64,000 nt of DNA from Pyrenochaeta sp. MPI-SDFR-AT-0127 (Eukaryota; Ascomycota; Dothideomycetes; Pleosporales; Cucurbitariaceae): contig JAGTJM010000006.1 in assembly GCA_020747015.1 (NCBI GenBank), positions 372,001 through 436,000 on the forward strand, written 5' to 3'. Position 1 is the stretch's first letter, and every line of letters begins with the position of its first letter. Under the pieces are notes generated by a model, which ran no database searches, was not told the DNA's origin, and saw only the letters and a program-made list of their open reading frames with translations. Made by a program: the position numbers and the translations under genes. Below, one piece after another: positions 10,677-21,800 of this stretch.

Positions 10677-12152
10677 TCGTTGCATACCACCTTAGCGGCG
10701 TTCATGGGACACAATCTTTATTGTAGACATAGCATTTCTTGTTCTACACTACGGCCGCACACAGATGCAAGGTTTGTCGACAAATTTGACAGGCTGCACA
10801 CATACCTCCAATAGCAGCGTTACTACTCTTTAGCGGGCGTGAATTTTTGTCATCGTCCAGCGTTCTGTTAGGCGCTAGGAGTTCCACGGAGTTTAACTTG
10901 GGGCACGAACATGTATCATATGAAGATCATCTCGCAAAGAGAGCGACATCGCCAAATTTGGCGCTCTCTAGATAAAAGACTTTCGTAATCCTCATCAATT
11001 GTCTGACCATGCCCAGGCGCCTTGTCAGATCTGGCTGATGTAACCTCTGTGACTCTAGTGCTAGTTTAAGTGGAAGTGAGTAGGAGAAGCGTGTGAGAGG
11101 GCGCGTTATCAGCGCCTACGAACCGCCCAAGATATGTATATGAAACACGGGTAAGCGGATGGTGGGCAACTTCAACAACTCAGTACAAGTTTTACCTACA
11201 TAGCATTTGCCGCTAGGTCTTGCAACGGGCCGGGACGGCTCCTTGGCTTAGGCACAAGACACAGACTGACACTGCTAGGCTCGCAGGGCAATCTGAGCTT
11301 TCTCCCTCTAGAATGCGGGGTCCTCTAACTGCTGCATAGCACACATGAACATGTTTTAACAAGCTGGAAATCTCTCATGAACGACTTTAGTATCTAAGGA
11401 GCTGCACATGATGACAACGGTGGAATCTGACAATCCCTTCAACCAGGTGGGAATGAGGTTCTTAAGCCTGGCATGAAAGGGGCTGGCCAGGATAACGCAA
11501 GATAGTCAATATGTCTGCCGCTAGCGAATGCAGCTTCACGCAGCTGCAACACCGTTTCTACGAGCTGCAAGTAGGGTCTCGCGTCTACAAAGTGGGCTTA
11601 GCGGCGGAGTAGACGCTTTGGGACTGCCCTACAAAATTGCTTATGATTGTAGTAGACCACTGTATACTACTGTATCTCCCATATCAACAATGACTTATCT
11701 TGCTGTAGTCGCTAACAGATTCGGCTTTCACGTTTGAAGTCGCAGCAACGCTCTATAGTAAACGCTTTGAAGCTGTGTTAAGTAACGTTTGTCTCTGCGC
11801 GGTGAGAAACCCTGTGTATTGTACGTAACATATCAATCAAGGCCTGAAGCAAGTCTTGACGTCTCGGCTTGTAGCCTCTTGTTACAAAGGCGCTACACAG
11901 TCTTTGGATGATCGTTGCTTACGCCGCTAATAGCGTCATTCCTCGAAGAGTACTTAAAAGATCTAATGTACAGATGAGACTAGCTGAGCTGACCACATCA
12001 CTATGGTTGTAAAGATTCTGCAACAGTGAGCATTACTAGTATGGGACTCGGTCAATGAAATAAACACAAGTTTTCTACGTATTGGACAAAGTTGGAGTTC
12101 TCGAGCAAGCATCAAGTAATTATGTGTACGTAAAGGTTGGCCCGTCGATAAT
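10677..12152. other. Gene-free intergenic region, 1.5 kb
   Basis: Both neighbours end or begin outside it (CAC1 3' end, serine hydrolase 3' end). Open frames are short, with no family match and no repeat or RNA gene that I could recognise. Confidence 0.6.
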
Positions 12153-13410
12153 CTAGGTATGATCTACTGCGTTGAATTGGGTCCAAAAGTCCTTCTTCCA
12201 CGCGTTCACAAGCTTGGTAACCGTAGGGTTACCAAAGGGCGCTTGCTGTGTCGCAAAGAAGCCTGCGACTCCCACTTCCCTGTTGGCCCACCACACGATG
12301 TTTGAAGCTCCGCCCCACGCTAGCATAGACTCTGGCTGGCTGATCTCAGGCACTGGGCCTACGCACAACAGACCGCCTAATCCATGGTTCACAGCATCGT
12401 CTGAAACGGGTCCCGCAACAGTGTCCCAAGCACCCCGCAAGCCCAGCAGCATCTGTATACTTGGGGATTTGGGAACAAGTTGAGGTGTGAACATCTCAGA
12501 GATTGTTGCCGGTTTCAGAAGCTTTGGCGAATGCGAGATCAAGTCGGTCAGTACGGCAACGTAGTCTTTGGCCGTGGCAGACAAGCCAGAGCCACCTTCT
12601 TCGTCCTCATGATTATCGAATGGCCAGCGATCCAGAGGTTCTAGTCGTCCATCACTTGTTTGTGTAGCGCCCTGCATCACGCGTGCGTTGTATTCGGGGT
12701 GCTTTGAGATGTTGAACCTCGGGAACGGCGCAGAAAGCCCCAGCTTCTTCCATATGTACTCAACCATATAGTCCCCCAATGACATACCATTGTGTAGGCG
12801 GCTAACAACGACTCCTGCCCAGTCCAGGCTGCACCCGTACAACCAACCAGTACCTGGTTCAAAGACGAGCGGCGTGTTATATCTTTCTGTAACGCGGTAG
12901 GAAGGTGTTTGTTGACTTCGAGCTTCTGCACGTAGTAGGAGTAGCCGGTGCGTAAATGGATAGCCCAATCCCGAGGTATGAGTAAGAAGATGTCGAGCGG
13001 TGATTGCAGTCTTGCTTTGCTCAAAAGTAAGGTCCGATCCCGATACGTCTGTCAAGATCTCCTTGTTATCAAACTCTGGGAGTATCTTGGTCAATGGTTC
13101 GTCGATCCCTACAAGGCCTTTCTCCACACATTGTAGCAATGCGATGCTGGTAATGAGCTTCGTGGCGCTTGCAAGTTTGAAAACGGCATCTCCAAGTAAA
13201 GGGGAGGCGTCAGGTGAGAGCGATTCATAGCCGGCAATCTTGTTATAGATCTCATTGCCTGTTGTTGAGAACGTGGAGTTAGTACCTCATAATCACCAAA
13301 AGCTATCTGGGTGAACTACCGTTTCTGTCCACGCATTTACAAATGACTCCATGTACCTTAGCATTCCCTTTCTTTGTATAATCTGCAAGCAGAGCGTCGA
13401 AGTCGAACAT
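12153..13410 (-). CDS. Serine beta-lactamase-like hydrolase / acyltransferase (LovD-type fold)
   Basis: Two exons, 13410-13320 and 13258-12153, join across a 61-nt intron (GTAGTT donor, CAACAG acceptor) to give 398 residues. The family comprises class C beta-lactamase-fold esterases and transesterases. The nucleophile motif S-x-x-K is SATK (Ser61, Lys64). The second catalytic motif has a Tyr at 171 (GWLYGCS). A typical segment (ARHLLTHTSGLGY) lies between them, and near the C-terminus WGGASNIVWW fills the place of the family's third motif. There is no signal peptide, so it is probably cytosolic. The substrate cannot be told from sequence; relatives hydrolyse small esters or transfer acyl groups in secondary metabolism, but no synthase gene is nearby. 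Confidence 0.85.
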
Positions 13411-14388
13411 GTCGTACTATGTTGGCTTGTAGACGTACAAGCTTACAAGTTTTGGTCCAAGTGGTGAGAGGGAATACTGCAAGTGATGCATACCATAGGT
13501 ACGGATATCAAATCGGGATCCTGCTGTGCCGCAGGAGCCCTTGCACGACCTCTTGCATTCGTATCGAAACCGCATGGCTTGCCTTTTAGCGTTAGACTCA
13601 CTTAGTACCAGTGAAGTTTAGGCGAAGGAGGGAAGACCATGCACCCAGTATTATGTGTCGATCGATCCTTCCATAGCCCGCAGAAACTTTCCCACTCTAT
13701 TTTCTTAACCTGTCCTATCGAGTCGGTACTCCGCATGTGAGCCTTAAGGGGGCATCTCGCTGCGAAGATCTCTCGGGTTACAGAGAAGATCCCATAGTTT
13801 CGACGGCGACGAGCATCACGGGCAAATCGCCAGGTGCTGCCAATAATGGCAATGGACTCATTGATTTATGTCCTCTTCGTCATGATGTGGCGAATGCGCG
13901 AGAAATAAGCCACCGCAAACATACACAAGCGATTAAGGGTAGTTGAAACTCCCTCGTGTCAGCAGTGTTGAAAGAAAAGTTATGGGAGAATGATTCAATG
14001 TCAACGGCCCGTGCGAGTTTTTAGCCTGCTCACTGATCTCTGCAGGATGTTAATAGCGCTTACAGTCACGCTCCTGTCGACGTATCTTGCTTCGGTAGCG
14101 GCAGAGGTCATGCGAGTCAGCGATCATCCCACAACTTTCGGAAGTCGTTATCACGGACGGATTCATTTCACGGTTCTTTACCCGATCCAAGGGTGCGTCA
14201 AATCGCGATTGCGACCTTTTCGAGAAACGACGTGAAAGGCACACAACACGGTCGTGCTTAGGCAGAGCTCCCACCCCGATGACGATCGGTTGATGCCATG
14301 GTATAGATGATTGATAGCAACTCCCGGTTTGCGCAGAATTCGGCAGTATGGCAGCGCAGTCACATGCAGGCTTATGGGGTCGGAGATT

Positions 14389-14640
14389 TCAGATGATGGC
14401 GAGGTCTGCTTTCGCCCGGTCTAAATGAGTCCTTGCATTCTCGAGGTCTCTCTTGTTTCTATCACCGCTGACGAGCGCATGCATGTATTGCTTAGCTCTG
14501 CTGTTTGCTAGCCGCGCGGTGAAGGTGGCAAGCTGGCATTGATACTGCTTTGCCAGACTAATAACCAGTATCATTTGAACAATGGTGGTTGCCTGGCCGA
14601 GCAGCTGACAGACAGCAGCCGTGCCGCCAATCACTTCCTA
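14389..14640 (-). pseudogene. Relic of a fungal STAND/NACHT protein N-terminal domain
   Basis: A minus-strand frame of about 82 codons, bounded by stops, reads E-VIGGTAAVCQLLGQATT at its start and NKRDLENARTHLDRAKADLA at its end. Both segments resemble the helical N-terminal domain found in many Pezizomycotina STAND (NACHT/NB-ARC) proteins, where a similar start is followed by a region ending in a Lys/Asp-rich helix. No ATG begins the frame and no NACHT P-loop or repeats follow, so this looks like a truncated remnant. Recognition rests on general similarity only. Confidence 0.4.
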
Positions 14641-15118
14641 CTGTTGTCCTGTCAGAGGTCTGCTTTAATTTACATAGTATTTGGAAGCATACCATGACTG
14701 TTCAGTTTTGCGTTGATTGCTCCTAGAAGTTATGTCATGTAGCAGGCTCTGTCGATGGTGTTCGCGTGCAGCTCATTCCTTTCTAGTTCAGTTGAAGGCT
14801 TGGCGGTATGAGGGCTGTGGGCAAGACGCCTGCAATCCGCATGCCCTCTTTTTGATTGTATCTGCTCTGTGATCATAGTTCAGTAAGGCACAGTTCACGA
14901 CTGTAGGCCGCACTAGTTCGCCCAGATGCGCGTTCGATGCGCCATTGAGTTGGCCAGAGCACGACGTATACCGGGATCAGAACTGACGGTAGTTGGGTGG
15001 ATGGACATGTTTAGTTTCACAGTGGAGTTGGTGGATCAACTGGTAGCCAGTGCGCGTAGTACTGTGACGCGTCACCTTGTACAAAAGCCATACAGAAGAT
15101 ACACACTCCGACTATAAA

Positions 15119-15136
15119 ACACACACACACACACAC
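15119..15136. repeat. (AC)9 microsatellite
   Basis: Nine uninterrupted AC units in a non-coding stretch. It could be length-variable between strains. Confidence 0.9.
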
Positions 15137-15977
15137 CCGACTTCACGCAGCTGTTCACTAGGAAATAAGAATGGCAATTTGCAGGAATAGCACGCGTGCG
15201 GGGAAGACTGGGATGCGAAAGTCTGGAAACAAGACGGATGGCGTTCATCTCCGCGTGAGCCGGTACCGGATGGCGAGACCCCAAGCTTACCGAGCGGGTA
15301 TACAATCAATGTGCTGATAGTAGCTGCAAATGTTGCGTGAGCAGAGAAGTCGAGGTTAAGAATAGCGTCAACTGTTCGACTCCACATCTGCAGTAAGGTC
15401 CGGGCGCCCGGGCGCTTGGGATTCTGACTGAGTACTCCCACCCAATCAACCACGTCTTGTAAACGCCCACTTTCGTCTGGTGCGACAAGCTTCGACGAGC
15501 GTCCAATACCCTTCAGCTACGTTACACCTTGGCTTACTCTCGGAAGGGAACAAGTTATTCCCCCCATGCATCTCTGTCCTGGAAGCGCCTACGCCAGCCC
15601 TTCCCTGGCCTTGGTACTCACCCAACTGCATCAGCAGGCGCTCTTGAGCAGCGGTTCTGTCATTTGCGGCTCTGGACGGCGCCCAGACGGTAGCTTTGCG
15701 CTATAGTCGACTCCCCATGTGGATATTCCCGCATGTAAGAATAGCAAGCGCCTTCTCTGAATGGTCGACTTCCTGCAGGCTCATCTAAGCGTATGAACTG
15801 TACGCATCCAAGTGACCTACAAAGACACCGCACCGCCTTTCAGCACCTCCTTCAACATTTGAGACGTTTCGTGATTCCCTTGTTGTCCATTTCTGCCTGC
15901 TGGCGTTGTAAGCATATACATCGTTGCTTTACTTGCCTTGATCGCTTGCTGGACTCAAGCGTCTCTAATCGTCCACC

Positions 15978-17492
15978 ATGGCGTCGCTCGTCTTTTATCT
16001 TTCTGCAACTGTGCTGTTCGCTCAGTCAACAGTTGCTTTCAACTGCTCAAAGAAACCAATCTACGTCGATATCCATAAACGCGCCGTTCACGATTCACCC
16101 GTATTCCAATATGGCTCTTTCATCGGTTCCGGCACGCCGGCACAGAACCAGAGCCTTTGGCCATCGTTATCACAGAACCATACCTCCTTTGCATCACATG
16201 TCTTCTGCAAAGACAACAGCACATTGAAAAACTGTGACCGATCAACAGGAGGCTTCTTCAACCATCAGGAGTCCACTACGTAAGTCACATGGACAGGTAT
16301 CGAGACGTGGTTTACTGATATGGACCTCAGTTTTGTGGAAAGCGAGAATTTCAAGACATTAGACGTAGGGGGCAGCCAAATTTCGGGCTTCTTCGGTCAG
16401 GAAACCGTTCGATTATACACACACTTCTTCGAAACGGACGGTGCGTCACAAACGCTTTTGGAGAACTCAACAATTCAAGTTGCTGAGCGAGGGTCAATAA
16501 CACCTGCAAGAGTGGGTGTAGGGTCGTCTTCGACTTTGCTGCGGGATCTTGCTGGCCGGGACATGATCGCTGGAAAGACATACTCGCTCTACATTGGGCA
16601 AGGTTTCGATCGCGCAGGAGGAGCCGTCAATGGTAGCAATGTGTTCGGAGGGTACGACTCAGGACGTTTCACAGGAGTACCGCACAAGTATCCCATGAAC
16701 ATTGCAAATGTCAATCCAATGAGTGTGCGCATCAAGGACATCATCATCACGAACTCGAAAGATAACGCCAACGTCTCGCTATTCGATAACGCCGTCTTCA
16801 CTGACATGAAGTCTCGGCCTGAGGACTTTGAGGCTCAAATCACCACCGAGCAGTTTCCAATTTCAATGCCCTACCAACTCACGAAGAACTTTATCGCTCG
16901 GCTAGGAGCGGAGAAAGACAACACCTGGGGTGATAACTCTCTGAAGCTAAAGAATGCTTTCAATGGAACCCTGTCTATTGTCCTCGAAGACGGCTTTACA
17001 GTCACGCTACCACCGCAAGTTCTGATGAACGCCTCAAACATTACACCAATCCAAGACCGTGACGAAAAGTCAACAGCACCTTTCTACTTGGGAGCGGCAT
17101 TCCTGACTCAAGTCTACCTGATGGCCGATTTCGAGTCTAACAATTTCTTTCTCGCGCCCGCCGTCCAGAAGAACAACATGGTGATGCCGCAGACCTTCTG
17201 CCCCAAATCCACACCTGTTGCCTATGAGCGTCCACAGCAAAACCAATGGCAGAGGCAAGGCCTTATTGGAGCAGTATTAGGCGGTGTCATAGGCGGTATG
17301 GGTATCATTGCTGCCCTGTACTGCCTGTGGGTTACATGGATGAGGAAGAAGGATGAGCGGAAGTTGAAGAGGGAATTGAAGAAGAACCAGAAGCAGAAGA
17401 TGGCGCAAATGGATATTGAGGAGGCGCCCACCTTTGATCCGCCTCCTAAAAATGCTGCAAAGGCCATATTTTGGAGGAGGAATAAGCTTTGA
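15978..17492 (+). CDS. Membrane-anchored pepsin-like protein without catalytic aspartates
   Basis: Two exons, 15978-16279 and 16331-17492 (GTAAGT donor, CTCAG acceptor), give 487 residues. The N-terminus is a signal peptide (hydrophobic to about residue 20, ending near VAF), followed by a pepsin-type A1 fold: GSGTPAQNQ, then VGGSQISGFFGQETV, then FGGYDSGRFTG, all hallmark positions. Both catalytic D-T/S-G sites are changed: after GTPAQ the chain reads LWPSLSQN, and the second site reads AQITTEQFPIS. There are many N-glycosylation sequons. One membrane segment (about residues 411-438) is followed by a Lys-rich cytoplasmic tail of about 50 residues. Likely role: a cell-surface binding or sensing protein rather than a protease. 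Confidence 0.85.
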
Positions 17493-18801
17493 TTAAGCTT
17501 TTGGTGTTATCATCTCTACTTCTTTTATCCCATATCTTTATACCCAGAGCTGGCAGTGCGCCGCTCATTTTTAGTACATTCTCAATGCCAATCAGTGCTA
17601 CCTTTCAATATGTAAACTCCACTGTTGAACTGAGCCTATATTACAGTGCTCACTAGCCTTTATATTCCATAATTGTTTCGAGGTAAGTGATATTCGTGCC
17701 TCATAGAAAAGGGTAGGGAAGGGTGATTCCCTTGCTAAGCCCGGCATAGCAATCCCTACGTCTTCTTCCGGGTCGGTTTTCTTCTTCCTCTCACCAATTG
17801 CCATTAATACACGCCTCTTCCGTGTTGCAATCAGTCTAGCAATGTGATATCTTGTGTCTCAGTTACCGTCTCAGTACTCGCATTGATGTTCATGTCTGAG
17901 TATGGCTGTCTTGGGGGTTCATCAATGTTAGAACGGAACAAAATACCAGCTGCCAGTTACATGGTGCTCTGGTATATGCTAACTACCTAGTAATTACTCG
18001 AGACGGTGTTCAAGACAGTGAGCGACGAGGCGTTTAGTCTCATGCTCCCTCCCAGAACCGCTAATGCTTCCCTTCTCTGCTGTTGTACTGACGCAGAACA
18101 CGACTCTCCTTATTGTCTTGACACGCAAGTCAATAACATCTGCCACAACAAGCTGAGTGTAGTTTACAGAAACGAAAGGAACAGTGGCGTTGCTGCAATT
18201 AGAGCCCAGTTTTCATGCATCTAGAAACTTTTGAGATGTGGAAACAGTATGCATGTAGCGATTGGTCGTGGATAATCATCTGATTGACTCTGGAGGCAAT
18301 GTACTCACAGTGACCAGTGAGCTGCTTTGAGGCTAGATATTTACAAAGGGCTGTTTTGCGATTTGTTCGGTTAGGTCTGATGGGTCACATTCCACATGTG
18401 ACCCTCCTTCGGCACCTAGTATTTGTTGTTTTGCTCTTCATATTTTCGCTAGCATTCCTCGCTATCGATCCCAACGACGACAAGTAGTCGCCCAAATACA
18501 TCAAAATGTATGTTTACATGCGGCATCCCAACGTGTTTGAATGGGATCGGAAACGCATTTGCCGCGGATTTCGCTGCGCCGTTCTTTACTCCACGGTCGT
18601 TTTAAGAGGTATTGGGGATGGAAACAGGAAAAGAGGAGGAGACTACACAGCAACAACTATTTTAAATCGCCCTCGATATCCACTAGATCGAAAAAGAGGA
18701 CGAGACGAATTGATACGCCTGCAAGAAGGGACCCAGGCGCGCACTGCGCCCAAACGATCAACTATCATCGCATCTGAACAAAGAGAAAGAAAGAGACAAC
18801 A
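17493..18801. other. Intergenic region upstream of the 1194-residue gene
   Basis: No gene was supported. The last 300 bp are A/G-rich with a purine run before the ATG (AAGAGAAAGAAAGAGACAACA), probably 5' leader. An inverted repeat at 18382-18404 is listed separately. Confidence 0.55.
18382..18404. promoter_or_regulatory. 9-bp perfect inverted repeat (possible operator)
   Basis: GGGTCACAT, five bases, then ATGTGACCC. It lies about 400 bp upstream of the ATG at 18802. Short palindromes with a fixed spacer are typical binding sites for dimeric fungal transcription factors; the factor is unknown. Confidence 0.35.
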
Positions 18802-21800
18802 ATGGTAGTGATAGGGTCGCGCGACGCACCTAGCGCGCAACTGAGTACAACAGCGATTATCGCCATCGTCACAGGCATTGGTGTACTGGTGCTATGCCTG
18901 CTTCTCGCGCTCATATTCCTCCTTGTCCGGGCTGTCAGAAGGCACAAAGAACTCCTCGCTGATTTGGACGAAAGAGGAGTTTCGTTAGCACAAGCGCAAG
19001 AAGACGCAAGAAAAGAGTCTGTGACAAGACCGCGTACTGTACTCAGGCGCAATACCATTCTCCCATTCAATAAATCATCTGGATGGGGGGCACTGCCCTC
19101 GGTGGAGACTTTTAATTCTGTAGAGTCACCCACTGTTCCGGCTTACTATGCGCCACCAAAACCGACAGAGGAGGTGAAAAAGGCAAGTCGCCTTTCTTGG
19201 CCTTTCTCAGCCCGTCGTTTGTCTGGACATACAATTCAGATGAAGAAAATAAAGGGCTCAAGGCTTTCAACGGTCATAGAGGATCCACAGTCCTCTCCAT
19301 CTGCGCCTATCATGGGTAACTCTCACCTCAATAGGAGTAGACCATCCCTAGCACTATCACAGGAGCAAGGAAGTCAGACTTCATCGAGTCACTCATTGTT
19401 GCAATACCATCCAGCATTTCGCGTTGAGAAATCGGACGCCGGGGTCGGAGGGCGTGATAATCGTACAGCTACAGTGCCTTCCAACCAAATGAATGCTAGC
19501 AAGCGCCTTGAGCGAGCAAAATCAGTCGCTGAGATGCCCGGATGGCAGACTGCACGTCCTCAACTTCGGGCGAGGTCTGCGAGCTTGTGCGGCCAAACAT
19601 CCGGGAAAGTTCCTGATGTGATCCTGCCTCCCCTCCCACTCGACATTGCTCGCATAAAGAGTGACGCGAGTAAACGAAGCCAGCTTAAACGAGCACCCTC
19701 GAAGTTGTCGGTATCAAGTTTCGGTTCTACTGATACTTTGATCCTTGCCAATCGTGCCAGCCCAGTTGTACCACAGCCAAGCAAGTCTCGAGGCCAAAAG
19801 ATCACCAAGCCTAATGCGAAAGGGTCGTCCTTTGCAGGCGGGAGGCCTTTTCGAGACACCCTTGACCTCCGAACTAGAGTAGTAGGTCCACGCAATTTTA
19901 ATCAAAGTAATCTGAGCGACAATCATTTTCTGGAGACTCGAGATTTCCAAGTCGATAACAAAGGAGCATCTTCAGCAGAGTCGAGAACACTCTCGCTTGG
20001 CTCCGTCACAAGAGTGCAATCTTTCACGCGGAGCAGAGTAACATCGCCGACTGCAAGTCCAGCCACAATGCGGAGCTACAATACGCCTAAGCGCAGATCG
20101 AAAACCCTGGTAACTTCATCAGGTTCCCCTGAGCGGCAGTGCCAGAGCTCTACGAATGCACGAGGTTTGGCTGGAGCAGTTAGGTCGCCGAAGCGTCAGC
20201 ACTCACAAACGTCCTCACGGAGTAGTGGTGGCAACCCTTTTCAATGGGATCCTGCGCCAATGTGTTCTACTGGGAAACCATCGGCTTTGAAAGGCAGCCC
20301 TAGTGCCCGTGCTGGTCATCGAAGAAAGAACAGTGTGCGAATATCCTTGGTACCCACCATCCATGGCCCTCCAAGTAGGACACCTAGCCCATCCCTTTTG
20401 AAAGCCAACCATGAGGACTCAGCCAGTGGTGCTTCTACAGAATTTGCCAAAGATGGTTTGGGACTCGATTTTTCCAGTACTAATTCTCTCCCAACGCCTC
20501 CGAGCTCCTCTATATTTGCACCTGACCTGAAGTTTGCTGCCACATCTATACGCGCTTCTCTTACTCCGACGTCACCTACTTTGCCACTAGTCAATTACGA
20601 TCAATCATTTGTTGTTTTTCCCACTGATCAAGTACTGCCTGCACTTTCGACCCAAGAACAAAAGCGCCTAAGCAATGGCTCCTGTTTCAGCCTCTCACAA
20701 TTTCCAATAACGCCTTCCATAATCGAACCCGCGGAAATAGATGAATCACGACCACTTTCATTACCCTGTTCTGCGCCTTACGAAGCCAACGGGAAGTGGG
20801 TACCAGAAACACCATTGCTCCAGCAGTATCCCTTTCAAGTGGAAACACCTGAACGACAACGGTCGCCATCTCCCTCAAGTCTTATCAACATCGATGAGTA
20901 TGACCCCGAGAAACCAAGCTGCATATATCAAACACCAACGAATGCAACTTCCAGAGTATTTCAGTCGGCGTTCGCTACTATCCCAGAGGAATCTTCAGTC
21001 AGCTCAAACAAAACTGTGGATCCAGAGCACTCACGATACGATGACTCCCCACCAGTATCGCCCAAGACAATATCTCCACCAAGATTTGCTTTAAATGACA
21101 GTGCAACATACAATTTGCCCATTCACAACACGTCTATTCCTGAAGAACGCCTCGATACCATTGACCCATCAGTATTGAGCAAGGATCACTTCAGTATACT
21201 CAACAGTAGTTTCAGTCACGTTGATGGCAATATATTCATGAACCGTAATAGCAACCGGTCAAGCATGGCTTCACCGACAACGCCTCGATCTGCTCACTCA
21301 ATGTATGAACCTCTTTTGGATGCAGGGCTTCCCCCCAGCTTCGCAAATTTTGGTAACATGGATTCACCAACACTAGCGCATATCGTCTCAGAATCGCCAT
21401 ATAGCTCTGCAGGCTCATCACCTTCGCCAACGCCATCACCTGCTGAGCGTCCAGGCACAAACTTACTCTGCTCCCCGCGTCCCGGACATGCGCAGCTACC
21501 GAACCCGACCTTATCTATCAACTTTGCTGATATGCCTAAACTCAAGCCTTCGCCTCGTGGGCCAAGAGAGTCACCATCCAGACCGCTCCAGTCTTCGATC
21601 GCGGCTCTGAGGCGCATGAACTCTGATGCGGCGGACGCGAAGAAGGAAAGGAGCGGACGGGGCGAGAGAAGATATCTAAGGCTTGGGAGGGAAGACAGCG
21701 TGCGATTACCAGGTGACGAAAGCTGGCTTGATGAGCTTACTGAAGACGATACCGTGGAACTAGACGAAGAAGAAGGGCGGCGTCTGGTTGGAAACGTTTT

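Larger units (their letters stand above)
13411..15977. other. Gene-poor region, 2.6 kb
   Basis: No intact gene. It holds a STAND-type relic and an (AC)n run, listed separately. On the minus strand between about 15790 and 15300 there are coding-like pieces in shifting frames (for example the stretch ILNLDFSAHATFAATISTL near 15330-15390) broken by stops, perhaps a second worn gene. I could not assemble them. Confidence 0.5.

Noticed and set aside
12153..13139. Serine hydrolase starting at MLQCVEKG
   Set aside because: That first codon is TTG; the real protein continues upstream through the SxxK motif and an intron to the ATG at 13410.
15072..15631. Minus-strand frames near 15.1-15.6 kb as a gene
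   Set aside because: Pieces look coding-like, but stops and frame changes prevent a continuous model, and one frame merely reads the AC repeat as Cys-Val.
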